A stretch of 38,507 bases of DNA from Candidatus Binataceae bacterium (GCA_035508495.1 DATJMX010000047.1:1-38507); one strand, 5' to 3'; positions 1-8,018 are shown, counted from the stretch's first letter. The notes: generated by a model not told the origin, from the sequence alone. Made by a program: numbers and translations.

Positions 1-1
1 C

Positions 2-214
2 TACGGAAGGTTCATTCACGCTGACGCGGCGGACGCATTTGAGCTCTCCAAAATCGACTCTGGAAGCGAAGAAACGGTACAGTTTGCCCCTAGATTGCCC
101 CTTCTAGGGGCAAACGATCGGAAAAACCCTTTGAGTTACAACGAAAAAATGGTGGAGCAGAAGGGATTTGAACCCTCGACCCCCACGTTGCGAACGTGGT
201 GCTCTCCCAGCTGA
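2..214 (+). CDS. Left-edge open frame (partial), possible C-terminus of an integrase
   Basis: The frame beginning at base 2 stays open to a TGA at 212-214 and its 5' end lies outside the window. Its last ~20 codons run antisense through the 3' half of the tRNA-Ala gene. I recognise no domain in the visible ~70 residues. An open frame ending inside a tRNA 3' end, pointing at it, is the usual arrangement for tyrosine integrases of tRNA-integrating elements, but that is inference only; chance openness in GC-rich DNA is an equal explanation. A 12-bp inverted repeat (82-115) lies inside the frame. Confidence 0.25.
   Translation, partial: YGRFIHADAADAFELSKIDSGSEETVQFAPRLPLLGANDRKNPLSYNEKMVEQKGFEPSTPTLRTWCSPS
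82..115. repeat. 12-bp perfect inverted repeat downstream of tRNA-Ala
   Basis: GTTTGCCCCTAG at 82-93 is exactly complementary to 104-115, with a 10-nt loop that itself carries another TTGCCCC copy. It lies 34 bp beyond the 3' end of the minus-strand tRNA. No T-run follows on the minus strand, so a classical intrinsic terminator is unlikely. A recombinase core site or a processing hairpin are alternatives. Confidence 0.6.
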
Positions 215-225
215 GCTACTGCCCC
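150..225 (-). tRNA. tRNA-Ala (anticodon CGC)
   Basis: The minus strand folds into a complete 76-nt cloverleaf. The acceptor stem GGGGCAG pairs with CTGCTCC (one G-U pair). The anticodon stem CCACG/CGTGG encloses the loop TTCGCAA, giving anticodon CGC, which reads GCG alanine codons. The T-arm GGTTCAAATCC is standard, and the 3' CCA is encoded. A run of six T follows the CCA directly. It sits 24 bp after the end of galU on the same strand, so it may be co-transcribed; a CATAAT-like -10 also lies in the galU 3' end. Confidence 0.95.
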
Positions 226-249
226 ACTCGAAGTGGCTGGAACCCGCTA

Positions 250-1116
250 TTATGACGAAATAACGGACCGCAAGTAAGCGCGCAACCTATCAGCCAGATC
301 CGGGCGCTTCAAGCCGAATCCGACCTGCGCCGCGATAAATCCCGCGCGATCGCCGAGGTCATAGCGGATGCCCTCGAACTCGTAGCCGTAGAGCTTGCGC
401 TTCTGCGAGAGCGCCATCAACGCATCCGTGAGCTGGATCTCGCCGCCCGCGCCCGGCTTGCCGTTGGCGAGCAGATCCCAGATATCGGGCGTCAGCACGT
501 ATCGTCCCATGATCGCGAAATCGCTCGGGGCCTTCTCCGGCGCGGGTTTCTCGACCATCCCGCGCAACTCGAAGAGGCGCTCGCCCGCGGCTTTCGCATC
601 GACGATGCCGTATTTCGATATCTCGCTGCGCGCCACCTTGAGCAGCGCCACGACCGGCGAATCTGTCTTCTCGGCCGCATCGAGGAGCTGCCGCAGGCAT
701 GGCCGCGGGCAGTCGAAGATATCGTCGGGGAGCATCGCGGCGAACGGTTCATCCCCCACGGCCTTGCGCGCCTGCAGGACGGCATGCCCGAGGCCCAGAG
801 GCTCGGCCTGCTCGGCCGCCGTGATCTTCACCGGATGATTGCTGCGCCGCAGCATCGTCAGGATATCCGTCTTGCCCTTGGATTCGAGATTGCGCTCGAG
901 TTCCTTGTTGACCTCGAACTGCTCGAGCACCAGCGTCTTGCCCGGGCTCGTCACGATGACGACTTCCTCGATTCCCGACGCGACCGCCTCTTCGACGACG
1001 ACCTGGATTGCCGGCGTATCTATTACCGGCAGGATTTCCTTGGGGATTACCTTGGATGCGGGAAGCATCCGGGTGCCCATCCCGGCCGCCAGGATCACTG
1101 CCTTCCTGACTCTCAT
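250..1116 (-). CDS. galU: UTP--glucose-1-phosphate uridylyltransferase
   Basis: Makes UDP-glucose from UTP and glucose-1-phosphate in the cytoplasm, feeding envelope polysaccharide and glycolipid synthesis. The 288-residue protein starts with the nucleotidyltransferase signature LAAGMGTR at about residues 9-16, followed by KVIPKE and LPVIDTPAIQ, which separate GalU-type enzymes from other sugar nucleotidyltransferases. Further on are the LGHAV and LPDDI motifs and a Val-Glu-Lys-Pro segment typical of the family; the length is normal. It lies 20 bp downstream of the dksA-like gene on the same strand, so the two probably form one transcript. Nothing appears disrupted. Confidence 0.95.
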   Translation of the reverse strand: MRVRKAVILAAGMGTRMLPASKVIPKEILPVIDTPAIQVVVEEAVASGIEEVVIVTSPGKTLVLEQFEVNKELERNLESKGKTDILTMLRRSNHPVKITAAEQAEPLGLGHAVLQARKAVGDEPFAAMLPDDIFDCPRPCLRQLLDAAEKTDSPVVALLKVARSEISKYGIVDAKAAGERLFELRGMVEKPAPEKAPSDFAIMGRYVLTPDIWDLLANGKPGAGGEIQLTDALMALSQKRKLYGYEFEGIRYDLGDRAGFIAAQVGFGLKRPDLADRLRAYLRSVISS

Positions 1117-1136
1117 GAAATAATTCTAGCCGGGTT

Positions 1137-1493
1137 TCAGGTCTTCTGCTCGCGAGCTTCCTGCGCCGATTTGCAGGAGATGCAGAGCGTTGTGACCGGG
1201 CGCGCCTTCAGCCGCTCGATGCCGATCTCGTTGCCGCACTCCTCGCATTTGCCGTAGGAGCCTTCTTCGAGACGCTCGAAAGCCTCGTCGATTTTGCCGA
1301 GCAGCTTGCGCTCGCGATCGCGCATGCGCAGCAGGAAGTTGCGATCCGATTCGAGCGCGGCGCGATCGGTCGGATCGGCGAAGCTTTCCTCGACGCCGTT
1401 CATCGTGTCGACGGTGCGGCCGGCTTCTTCGAGGATTTCGCGCTTACGTTCTTCGAGAATTTTGCGGAAGAGCTTGAGCTCCCTCTGCCTCAT
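1137..1493 (-). CDS. dksA: DksA/TraR-family RNA polymerase-binding regulator
   Basis: A 118-residue DksA-like protein that would enter the RNA polymerase secondary channel and, with ppGpp, adjust initiation at stable-RNA and biosynthetic promoters. The N-terminal half is a long charged coiled coil. Its tip carries the functional DxxDxA motif (Asp40, Asp43, Ala45), which is intact. The C-terminus holds a four-cysteine zinc finger (Cys83, Cys86, Cys104, Cys107). The protein is somewhat shorter than the E. coli form, like many deltaproteobacterial members. It is the first gene of a probable dksA-galU-(tRNA-Ala) unit and is divergent from larC, with about 70 bp shared upstream. Confidence 0.9.
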   Translation of the reverse strand: MRQRELKLFRKILEERKREILEEAGRTVDTMNGVEESFADPTDRAALESDRNFLLRMRDRERKLLGKIDEAFERLEEGSYGKCEECGNEIGIERLKARPVTTLCISCKSAQEAREQKT

Positions 1494-1565
1494 AGGTTTA
1501 TCGCCGGACGAGAGCCGAGTTTTCGATCATATCGGCGGCCTGCTACCATGTAAAGGTTAGAGCCC

Positions 1566-2741
1566 ATGAAGACTGCTTACCTTGATGCTTTCTCCGGTCT
1601 GAGCGGCGACATGCTGGTCGGCGCGATCCTCGATTGCGGCGCCGATCTCGAAGAGCTGCGCGAGGTACTCGCCACGCTGCCGGTCGGAGGCTACCGCATC
1701 GCAACGCGCCGCAAGGTCCTCAGCGGAATATCGGCAGTCAAGTTCGATGTCGATGTGAGCGAGGCGCAGCCGGAACGGCATCTTGGCGAGATCCGCAAGA
1801 TGATTGAGGCGGCAAAGCTGCCCGACTCGACCCGCCGCCGCTCGATCGCGATCTTTGAAGTGCTCGGCGAGGCCGAAGCCAAGATTCACAACACGACGCC
1901 TGACCATGTGCACTTCCACGAAGTCGGCGCGGTGGATTCGATCGTCGATATAGTCGCGACCGCGTGGGGACTCGAAAACCTCGGCGTCGGCGAGGTGATG
2001 GTGTCGCCACTGCCGATGGGCCGCGGGTTTGCGCGCTCGCAACACGGCATCATTCCGGTGCCGGCTCCGGCGACGGCCGAGTTGCTGGCAGGATTTCCGG
2101 TGAAGCTGGGCGACGGTGCGGCCGAGATGGTGACGCCGACGGGAGCCGCGGTTATCCGTGCGCTCGCGCGTCCGGCTGAGATTCCGATCACCTTCGACAT
2201 CGAGAAAATCGGCTACGGCGCGGGCTCGCGCGAGCTCGAGGATCGTCCCAACGTGTTGCGCATGATGATCGGGCGCGAGCGCGGCTCGCTTGCGAGCGAC
2301 GAGCTAATCGAGATCGCCGCCAATATCGACGATCTGAGCCCACAGATATACGACCATGTGATGGAGCGGCTGTTTGCCGCGGGCGCGCGCGACGTGACGC
2401 TCACGCCGACGATGATGAAGAAGGGCCGCCCGGCGATCATCCTCGGCGTGCTCGGACCGGCGGCGCATCGCGACGAGATGGCGCGCGTTATCTTCGAGGA
2501 AACCTCGACGATCGGCCTCAGGTTTCACTCGGTGTCGCGGCTCAAACTGAATCGCGAGATCCGTGAAGTCGAAACGCCGTGGGGGAAGATTCGCGTCAAG
2601 ATTTCTGGCCATGATCATCATGCGCCGATCACGGTCTCGCCCGAATACGACGACTGCCGCCGCGCGGCCGTCGAGCACAAGGTGGCGCTGCGCACCGTGA
2701 TCGAGGAAACGCGCGAGGCGGCGCGCCGCCAATTTGGTTGA
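1566..2741 (+). CDS. larC: Nickel pincer cofactor biosynthesis protein LarC
   Basis: LarC is the CTP-dependent nickel insertase that completes the pincer cofactor used by lactate racemase (LarA) and relatives. The 391-residue single reading frame has the expected start (AYLDAFSGLSGDMLVGA) and the histidine-rich HVHFHEVGAVD motif at about residues 114-123. The C-terminal half is also present, so the protein is not split by a programmed frameshift as in Lactobacillus larC1/larC2. A ribosome site AAGG lies about 8 nt before the ATG. No larA, larB or larE is present in the window. Its stop overlaps the region of the queE start, suggesting co-transcription. Confidence 0.92.
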   Translation: MKTAYLDAFSGLSGDMLVGAILDCGADLEELREVLATLPVGGYRIATRRKVLSGISAVKFDVDVSEAQPERHLGEIRKMIEAAKLPDSTRRRSIAIFEVLGEAEAKIHNTTPDHVHFHEVGAVDSIVDIVATAWGLENLGVGEVMVSPLPMGRGFARSQHGIIPVPAPATAELLAGFPVKLGDGAAEMVTPTGAAVIRALARPAEIPITFDIEKIGYGAGSRELEDRPNVLRMMIGRERGSLASDELIEIAANIDDLSPQIYDHVMERLFAAGARDVTLTPTMMKKGRPAIILGVLGPAAHRDEMARVIFEETSTIGLRFHSVSRLKLNREIREVETPWGKIRVKISGHDHHAPITVSPEYDDCRRAAVEHKVALRTVIEETREAARRQFG

Positions 2742-2742
2742 G

Positions 2743-3393
2743 ATGGCTTCCGGGCTTCAAATCAACGAGATCTTCTACAGCGTCCAGGGCGAATCGACCT
2801 ACGCCGGACGGGCGTGCGTGTTCGTGCGCCTCACGGGATGCAACCTGCGCTGCAAGTGGTGCGACACCGAGTACGCGTTCTACGAAGGCCGCCGCATGGC
2901 GCTGGAGGAAATCCTCGATGCGGTGCGAGCGTATCAATGCGATCTCGTCGAGATAACCGGCGGTGAGCCGCTGCTCCAGGAAGGCGTCTATCCGCTGATG
3001 GACGCGATGCTCGCGCGCGGCATGACCGTGATGCTCGAGACGTCGGGCGCGAGCGACGTGAGCCGCGTCGATCCGCGCGTGATCAAGATCATGGATTTGA
3101 AGTGCCCGCTGAGCGGCGAGTCATCGCGCAACCTGTGGAGCAACCTGAAGCATCTGACGCTGAGCGACGAAGTCAAATTCGTGATCGCGGGACGCGAGGA
3201 CTACGAATGGACACGCGGGGTGATCGCCGAGCACATGCTGGCAGCGCGTGTCGGCGCGATCCTGCTGAGCCCCGCATTCGGCCTCATCGAGCCGCGGATG
3301 CTGACCGAGTGGATGCTCGAAGACCGCCTGCCCGCGCGCATCCAACTCCAGATGCACAAGCACATATGGCCCCCCGACACTCGCGGCGTCTGA
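2743..3393 (+). CDS. queE: 7-carboxy-7-deazaguanine synthase (radical SAM)
   Basis: QueE converts 6-carboxytetrahydropterin to 7-carboxy-7-deazaguanine, the ring-forming step toward queuosine. The 216-residue protein has the family start INEIFYSVQGES and the radical-SAM cluster motif with Cys33, Cys37 and Cys40 (CNLRCKWC), followed by EITGGEPLLQ, the SAM-binding glycine motif. I chose the ATG at 2743; an in-frame TTG at 2734 inside the end of larC would add three residues. The gene follows larC with no gap. QueC, QueD and QueF are not in the window. Confidence 0.93.
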   Translation: MASGLQINEIFYSVQGESTYAGRACVFVRLTGCNLRCKWCDTEYAFYEGRRMALEEILDAVRAYQCDLVEITGGEPLLQEGVYPLMDAMLARGMTVMLETSGASDVSRVDPRVIKIMDLKCPLSGESSRNLWSNLKHLTLSDEVKFVIAGREDYEWTRGVIAEHMLAARVGAILLSPAFGLIEPRMLTEWMLEDRLPARIQLQMHKHIWPPDTRGV

Positions 3394-3394
3394 C

Positions 3395-3856
3395 CTAGAA
3401 CGGCGACGAATTCTGCTGACGCCAGATCTCGCTTATTTGATTGTCGGCGTTGGTATTGTTGAGCACGACGATCGCGCCCGACTCAGCTGTCGCGAGACTC
3501 TGCGTGTAGGTCCCCGAGCACGCCAGCGACGACCCGGTGAACACAAACGATGCGGTGCCGCTGCCGTCCGCGTTGACCCTATAAATACCCTTCGAGCTGA
3601 CGTTGGTGCAGATCGTGCCGTTGAACACGAAAGATTCGTGACCCGAGATATTGCCTTTACCGTCAGCGGTGATAACGGCCGTACCGTTGATCGGCAGCAG
3701 CGAGGTTCCATCGATTACCGAACCCTGAAACGTGCTCGCGTATGAGCCCTTGATGCTGCGGTTGGAGAATCCGCCCGCATGTGCACTCGCGCGGCAGAGC
3801 ATCGCAATCGCCGCCGCCGCGACGACCATACAGAGTGTTATTTTCGTATACCTCAT
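3395..3856 (-). CDS. Secreted hypothetical protein
   Basis: The 153-residue protein begins with a clear signal peptide (residues 1-27, hydrophobic VVAAAAIAM core, cleavage near AHA-GG). The mature part is rich in Gly, Ser, Thr and Asn. It contains two repeated ADGxG-type segments (TADGKGNISG and NADGSGTASF), suggesting a duplicated beta-hairpin unit. Two cysteines (in TICTN and LACSG) could form a disulfide. I do not recognise a named family. A shorter, apparently truncated relative is seen at 37173-37583. It converges on queE with a 1-bp gap. Confidence 0.75.
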   Translation of the reverse strand: MRYTKITLCMVVAAAAIAMLCRASAHAGGFSNRSIKGSYASTFQGSVIDGTSLLPINGTAVITADGKGNISGHESFVFNGTICTNVSSKGIYRVNADGSGTASFVFTGSSLACSGTYTQSLATAESGAIVVLNNTNADNQISEIWRQQNSSPF

Positions 3857-3976
3857 GGGCGCGAAAGCTAGCGCGAAATTCGGCCAATCTCAATCCACGA
3901 TTTGTTGCACGGAGACGTGTCGCCCGTCGCGGCTCGTTCTTGACCCGCGAACCGTTTCCGATAGGCTGATTCGTCG

Positions 3977-4303
3977 ATGGCTGCGCCAATGCTCAGTGAA
4001 GTATTGCCCGACCTGCTCGAGGAAATCGTTTACCTTGCCAAGCAGCAAGGCGCCGATCCGCTCGAAGGAAAGCTTCGCGCGCTGCGCATCGAATCGATAT
4101 GTGACTGCGGCGAGGATAATTGCGCGAGCTTCGCGACCGCACCCGAGGTCAAGGTTGCGGGCTATGTCGAGCTGCAATCGATGGAAGGCCAGCTCATCAT
4201 CGATCTCAACGCGGCGGAGGAAATTTGCTTCGTCGAGGTCCTCGGCCGTCCTGACGTCAAGTATCTGCTCGAAGAGTATTACGATCAGGCCAAGGGTTCC
4301 TGA
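3977..4303 (+). CDS. Hypothetical protein with CxCxxxxC segment
   Basis: A 108-residue soluble, acidic protein of unknown function with no signal peptide. An N-terminal helical region (LPDLLEEIVYLAKQQG) is followed by a cysteine segment (CDCGEDNC) and a hydrophobic strand-rich part (GYVELQ, GQLIIDLN, EEICFVEVLGR). The latter loosely resembles small DUF2283-like folds, but I cannot assign it. The codon pattern and absence of a competing frame support it as real. It converges on the secreted protein at 4307. Confidence 0.65.
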   Translation: MAAPMLSEVLPDLLEEIVYLAKQQGADPLEGKLRALRIESICDCGEDNCASFATAPEVKVAGYVELQSMEGQLIIDLNAAEEICFVEVLGRPDVKYLLEEYYDQAKGS

Positions 4304-4306
4304 GGC

Positions 4307-4828
4307 TTAGGGCTCGGACTCGGGCGACTTGGTCATCGCCGGCGACGGCTTCGCGGCGGGCGTTGCCTCGAGATTCTTGAACACGTTCTGGTTGAGCTTC
4401 ACGATCTGCCCGACGGCGTCGAGGATTTTGTTCGACATATCACCGCTCTTGTCCTGGCCGACGCGAAACACCGTCGTGTCGGCGAAGATCTCACCCGGCA
4501 GGCGATCCGAGTAAATCGTGAAGGCGACGGAGACCGCGGACATGTGACCCGCGAGATCCTCCTGGATGCCCTTGAACATATCGACGCTCGCGAAGTGCAC
4601 GCCGACCCCATCGCCAGTCGAGGTGTTTACGACTAGCCGATAGTCGTCGGAATGATCAACGTCGTCCTTGAAAGCGGCGCAGAACTTCTGCCCGACGGCA
4701 TCCTCGCAATGGCAATCGACGTAGACATTGATCCGCGCGGGTCCCGCCGCGCGCGCATCCGCCGCGAGAAGCGCGATCAATCCAAGACCGAAAACGCCAG
4801 CAACAATCGATGATTTGCTCATAGACAA
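4307..4828 (-). CDS. Secreted hypothetical protein
   Basis: A 173-residue protein with a signal peptide (hydrophobic GVFGLGLIALLA, cleavage near ADARA-AG at residue 27). The mature protein starts with a strand-like segment INVYVDCHCED and contains three cysteines close together (CHC and FC). It continues with an alternating beta pattern (YRLVVNTS, VSVAFTIYSD) and a final Pro/Ala/Lys-rich tail. No family is recognised. The fold looks like a compact periplasmic domain; a role cannot be inferred from neighbours. Confidence 0.7.
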   Translation of the reverse strand: MSMSKSSIVAGVFGLGLIALLAADARAAGPARINVYVDCHCEDAVGQKFCAAFKDDVDHSDDYRLVVNTSTGDGVGVHFASVDMFKGIQEDLAGHMSAVSVAFTIYSDRLPGEIFADTTVFRVGQDKSGDMSNKILDAVGQIVKLNQNVFKNLEATPAAKPSPAMTKSPESEP

Positions 4829-5017
4829 GACGCTCGCACGCTATCCAAGCCAATCCCGCTCGGCAAGAGGGGTTCTTGTTTGGACGCAAAGCCGCCCGCC
4901 TGCTAGTGGAAAAGTATGCGACTCAAATCTTGGTGCCCAAGCCGTCCAAAAATGGTCGCATGATTTGCGTGCCATACTCGAATTCGCGTTGAACGAAATG
5001 AACAAACCATCCGAAGC

Positions 5018-5272
5018 ATGAACACTCACTACGCCGCGTTCGCAACCAAAATAGCTCTAAAGGCGCAGGTCGCAGCTGCGGAGCACATGCACGACTGCGC
5101 GCGATGTAGCCATCTATTCGAGGTCGCTTTTCAAGAGACGGCATCATCCGGCAACGTAGTGTTGGACTTCTCGGAGAGGACCGGCGTATCAAATCCATTC
5201 GATCCGTTCTTTGTGACAAGTCAGATTATTCGGGAATTGCGATTGTGCCCGGGGTGGCCGAAATCAGTCTAG
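5018..5272 (+). CDS. Small hypothetical protein (uncertain)
   Basis: An 84-residue frame whose ATG overlaps the TGA of a preceding in-frame stretch (ATGA at 5018-5021), as in translationally coupled genes. It contains HMHDCARCSHLFE, which looks like the HxxxCxxC zinc segment of anti-sigma-factor N-termini, but the protein is too short and otherwise unlike that family. Base composition from about 4860 to 5280 is less GC-rich than the flanks. It may be a real small gene, a remnant, or chance; a competing frame exists on the other strand. Confidence 0.35.
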   Translation: MNTHYAAFATKIALKAQVAAAEHMHDCARCSHLFEVAFQETASSGNVVLDFSERTGVSNPFDPFFVTSQIIRELRLCPGWPKSV

Positions 5273-5336
5273 ACGATCCGGCATTTTCAAAGAGGCCGCT
5301 CAAGTCGAACTTGGAGGTTTACCCCCCTTTGGCAGG

Positions 5337-5365
5337 TTGACTCTCGCCCTCGCCGGACCTAATGT
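5337..5365 (+). promoter_or_regulatory. Candidate sigma70-type promoter of rpsU
   Basis: A -35-like TTGACT (5337-5342) and a -10-like TAATGT (5360-5365) are separated by 17 bp, ending about 32 bp before the rpsU start codon. The -35 is a good match; the -10 is only moderate. Confidence 0.45.
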
Positions 5366-5397
5366 CGGTAGGCTAACCAGCGGACGGACGGAGGACT

Positions 5398-5595
5398 ATG
5401 GAAATTCGCGTTGAAGGCTCCCTTGATCAGGCGATGCGGGTTCTCAAGCGCAAGCTTGCGAAGGAGGGAGTGTTCAAAGAAATGAAGAAGCGGGCTTTTT
5501 ACGAGAAGCCCAGCGTGCGCCGCAAGCGCAAGCGCTCCGAGGCTCAACGCCGCCGTCGCAAAGAGCAGCGTCGCCGCCGCGCCTCCTCGATGTAG
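5398..5595 (+). CDS. rpsU: Small ribosomal subunit protein bS21
   Basis: A 65-residue basic protein of the 30S subunit, located at the platform near the 3' end of 16S rRNA. The sequence shows the bS21 pattern: an N-terminal strand (EIRVEGSLDQAMRVLKRKL), the FKEMKKRAFYEKPS segment, and a strongly basic tail (RRRRKEQRRRR). The length is typical. The ribosome site GGAGG lies just before the ATG. It has its own candidate promoter and is followed 30 bp later by a strong intrinsic terminator, so it is a single-gene unit. Confidence 0.96.
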   Translation: MEIRVEGSLDQAMRVLKRKLAKEGVFKEMKKRAFYEKPSVRRKRKRSEAQRRRRKEQRRRRASSM

Positions 5596-5624
5596 TCCGT
5601 CCGCTCGATCCCATAAAAACGCAA

Positions 5625-5659
5625 CGGGCGCTGGATTCCTCCGGCGCCCGCTGTTTTTT
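5625..5659 (+). terminator. Intrinsic terminator after rpsU
   Basis: CGGGCGCTGGA at 5625-5635 pairs with 5640-5650 (11 bp, one G-U) around a 4-nt loop, followed after CTG by six T (5654-5659). Confidence 0.9.
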
Positions 5660-5674
5660 CGTCGATTCGGTCGG

Positions 5675-6385
5675 CTAGGCCTGCGGTTCCAGATTCGCCG
5701 GCAACGGCCGCCAGCTGAAGATCACCTGCCCGCCCGCCACGTAGCAATCGAGATCGTAATGCTGCTCTGACGCCGCCGCCCGCGCGTAACGGAAATTCTC
5801 GACCGCGCGATGCAACGCATCCGAAGTCAGGTTCGTGCCCTGGAGCTTGCCTTCGAGGTATTGCGCACGCGCCTCGGTGCCAAGGTCAACCGCGAGGCAT
5901 CGCGCGCCGCAATGCTGATCCATTGGTCCCGTACCCACGCAACTGCATCGGAGGCACAGCACCACCGGACCTCGCACATCGACGGGCTCGGCGAAGAATT
6001 CGCGCTCGAGGCGATCCATGCCAATCGCGCACTCGGCCCACGCCTCGCGAGCGCGCTCGGCTGAGAAACGCCGGATCGCACGCGCCAGCTCGCGCATCAG
6101 GACTTCGCCCGAGCGCGGCTCGAGCGCGACGATCGAGTCGTCCTCGATCCGCATCGAGGCGCCAAGCTGCTCGGCCAGGAAATGTTTAAGATTGATTGGC
6201 AGCCGGCTCCCCAACTGTAGCCGGTGCGTTTCGATTTCGGCATCGACCATTGGCCGCGCGCGCCGCCCAAGATTCCGTCCTCCCCCGAAGACGGCGAGCG
6301 ACTGAAGCCGCTCGAGTGGCGACGGTGCGCCATGGGCAAAGCGCGATACGTGAGCGCGGCGATGAACCATCGGTCCGTGTCGCAC
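5675..6385 (-). CDS. Hypothetical protein with cysteine cluster
   Basis: I place the start at GTG 6385 because GGGGAGG (6394-6400) lies 8 nt upstream; an ATG at 6250 would shorten the protein from 236 to 191 residues. The N-terminal ~45 residues are low in recognisable structure. The middle is helical (MRELARAIRRFSAERAREAWAE). A segment with five cysteines and a histidine (CLRCSC then HCGARC) may bind zinc or another metal. The C-terminus has alternating strands (DLDCYVAGGQVIFSW). No family is recognised. It converges on the rpsU terminator. Confidence 0.55.
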   Translation of the reverse strand: MRHGPMVHRRAHVSRFAHGAPSPLERLQSLAVFGGGRNLGRRARPMVDAEIETHRLQLGSRLPINLKHFLAEQLGASMRIEDDSIVALEPRSGEVLMRELARAIRRFSAERAREAWAECAIGMDRLEREFFAEPVDVRGPVVLCLRCSCVGTGPMDQHCGARCLAVDLGTEARAQYLEGKLQGTNLTSDALHRAVENFRYARAAASEQHYDLDCYVAGGQVIFSWRPLPANLEPQA

Positions 6386-6980
6386 GTGGTTATCCTCCCC
6401 AGTCCTCAAAATCGTGGCCGCCGAGCGTGCCGGTCCCCAAGCACGCGGCGGAGAGCCTGGAATTCGTTGAGAGCCGTGAAAAAGTATTGGTGATTGATTC
6501 TGAGAGTGACGAAACGGAGGGAGGTAAAGAAGAATGATAGTGCGCCGCGGCTCGGTTAGGCATCGGCGGCGCTGTACAGCGATTTAGCTGCCACGCGAGG
6601 CTCGGTGCCTCTGGGCTAGCGTATCGAAAAGCGCCCATAACAACTTGCGCCATGCGCATTGGCTCTTTTCATCAGCCCATCAGCCCGCTGTCAGCGTTCG
6701 CCCTGCCTGCCCCGTCGTCCCCACATCTTCAAGCAGCGGCTCGATGGAGAATCGCGCGCTATTCGTTACCGGCCAACGTCGTCCCTTACCCGGCATAACC
6801 GCGCGCCGTTAACTGCACCTGATATTCGCGACGACTCCATCTTCTTAGCGCGCGGTGCGAGGGCGGGCAACTATTGAACGATCGATCAATTAATTTTGGT
6901 CAGCTTGACAACAGATAGGCCAAGTGCATTTTGTCGCTCAGGATTTCGACACCGTGTCGGCACCAAAATGAGGAAGACTT
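6386..6980. other. Intergenic stretch without a convincing gene
   Basis: About 595 bp between the divergent hypothetical protein and the nitronate monooxygenase-like gene. Short open frames exist on the plus strand but none has a ribosome site plus protein-like composition. Apart from the GGGGAGG at 6394-6400 that serves the minus-strand gene, and GAGGAAG before the 6981 ATG, I see no repeat, terminator or RNA gene. Confidence 0.5.
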
Positions 6981-8018
6981 ATGGGTTACAATCCGATCTT
7001 TTCGACGCCAATTTGTGCGCGCCTGGGCATCAAATACCCGGTTTTTCAGGCCGGGATGGGATTTGTCGCGCATGCTGAACTCGCCGCGGCGGTCTCGAAC
7101 GCGGGCGGCCTCGGATGCATCGGGTCGGCCTCGATGAGCGCGCGTGAATTAAAAGAGCAAATCAGAAGGTGCCGCGACCTCACCGCACGCCCCTTCGGGG
7201 TCGATATTCTTTTTGCCGAGGTCAAAGCCGACAAGACCGACAGCACCGTCGTCAAGTACGCCTCGAATGTCCAACAGTTGATCGATGTAACCTTCGAGGA
7301 GAGCGTGCCCGTGATCGTCTCGGGCCTGGGCAATCCCGCCGGCATCATCGAGCGCGCACACAAGGCGGGCGTGGTCGTGATGTCGCTGTGCGGCAACGTC
7401 AAGCAGGCGCGGCGGCTCGAGGCCTCGGGCATCGATGTGATTCTCGCGCAGGGACATGAAGCGGGCGGGCACACCGGACGCATCGGCACGATGACGCTGG
7501 TGCCGCAAATCGTCGACGCGGTCCGCGTCCCCGTGCTCGCCGCAGGCGGCATCGCCGACGGCCGCGGGCTGCTCGCGGCGCTCGCGCTGGGTGCGCAAGG
7601 CGTATGGATGGGCACACGCTTCATCGCCACGGTCGAGGCGTTCGCGCATCCCAACTACAAGAACAAGATCGTCGAGATCGACGAGGAAGGCACAACGATC
7701 ACAAAATGTCACAGCGGCAAGCCATGCCGCCTCGTGCGCAACAAGTTCACCGACTCATGGGTGGGCCGCGAGGCCGAGATTCAGCCCTTCCCGCTGCAAT
7801 CGATGAAGATCGGATTCCCGCTCGCCGAGAAAGCGCGCTACGAAGGCAAGATCGACGACGGCGGCCTCGCCTGCGGCCAAAGCGCAGGCCTGATTAATTC
7901 AGTGAAGTCCGCAGGCCAGATCGTGCGCGAGGTGATGGAAGAAGCGAACGCCGCGCTCGGCGAACGCTTCCTCGGAAACGCTCGCGCATCGGACCGCCTG
8001 GCAGCAGCCGGCGCGTAA
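6981..8018 (+). CDS. Nitronate monooxygenase / 2-nitropropane dioxygenase-like flavoprotein
   Basis: A 345-residue FMN-dependent TIM-barrel enzyme of the NMO/FabK superfamily. Visible hallmarks are PVFQAGMGFVAHAELAAAVSNAGGLG at the N-terminus (residues 20-45), the FMN and catalytic-base motif QGHEAGGHTG (157-166, His159 likely base), and PVLAAGGIADGRG with GAQGVWMGTRF at the phosphate-binding end. Members oxidise nitronates or act as enoyl-ACP reductases; genomic context does not separate these. The ribosome site GAGGAAG precedes the ATG. It is followed by a long hairpin at 8023-8061. Confidence 0.88.
   Translation: MGYNPIFSTPICARLGIKYPVFQAGMGFVAHAELAAAVSNAGGLGCIGSASMSARELKEQIRRCRDLTARPFGVDILFAEVKADKTDSTVVKYASNVQQLIDVTFEESVPVIVSGLGNPAGIIERAHKAGVVVMSLCGNVKQARRLEASGIDVILAQGHEAGGHTGRIGTMTLVPQIVDAVRVPVLAAGGIADGRGLLAALALGAQGVWMGTRFIATVEAFAHPNYKNKIVEIDEEGTTITKCHSGKPCRLVRNKFTDSWVGREAEIQPFPLQSMKIGFPLAEKARYEGKIDDGGLACGQSAGLINSVKSAGQIVREVMEEANAALGERFLGNARASDRLAAAGA

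Noticed and set aside
82..115. Intrinsic terminator for tRNA-Ala
   Set aside because: The stem is strong but no T-run follows on the minus strand; the T-run present lies before the hairpin, directly after the tRNA.
395..838. Long plus-strand open frames opposite galU
   Set aside because: Shadow of the galU codon pattern; no ribosome site and low-complexity Ser/Arg/Ala composition.
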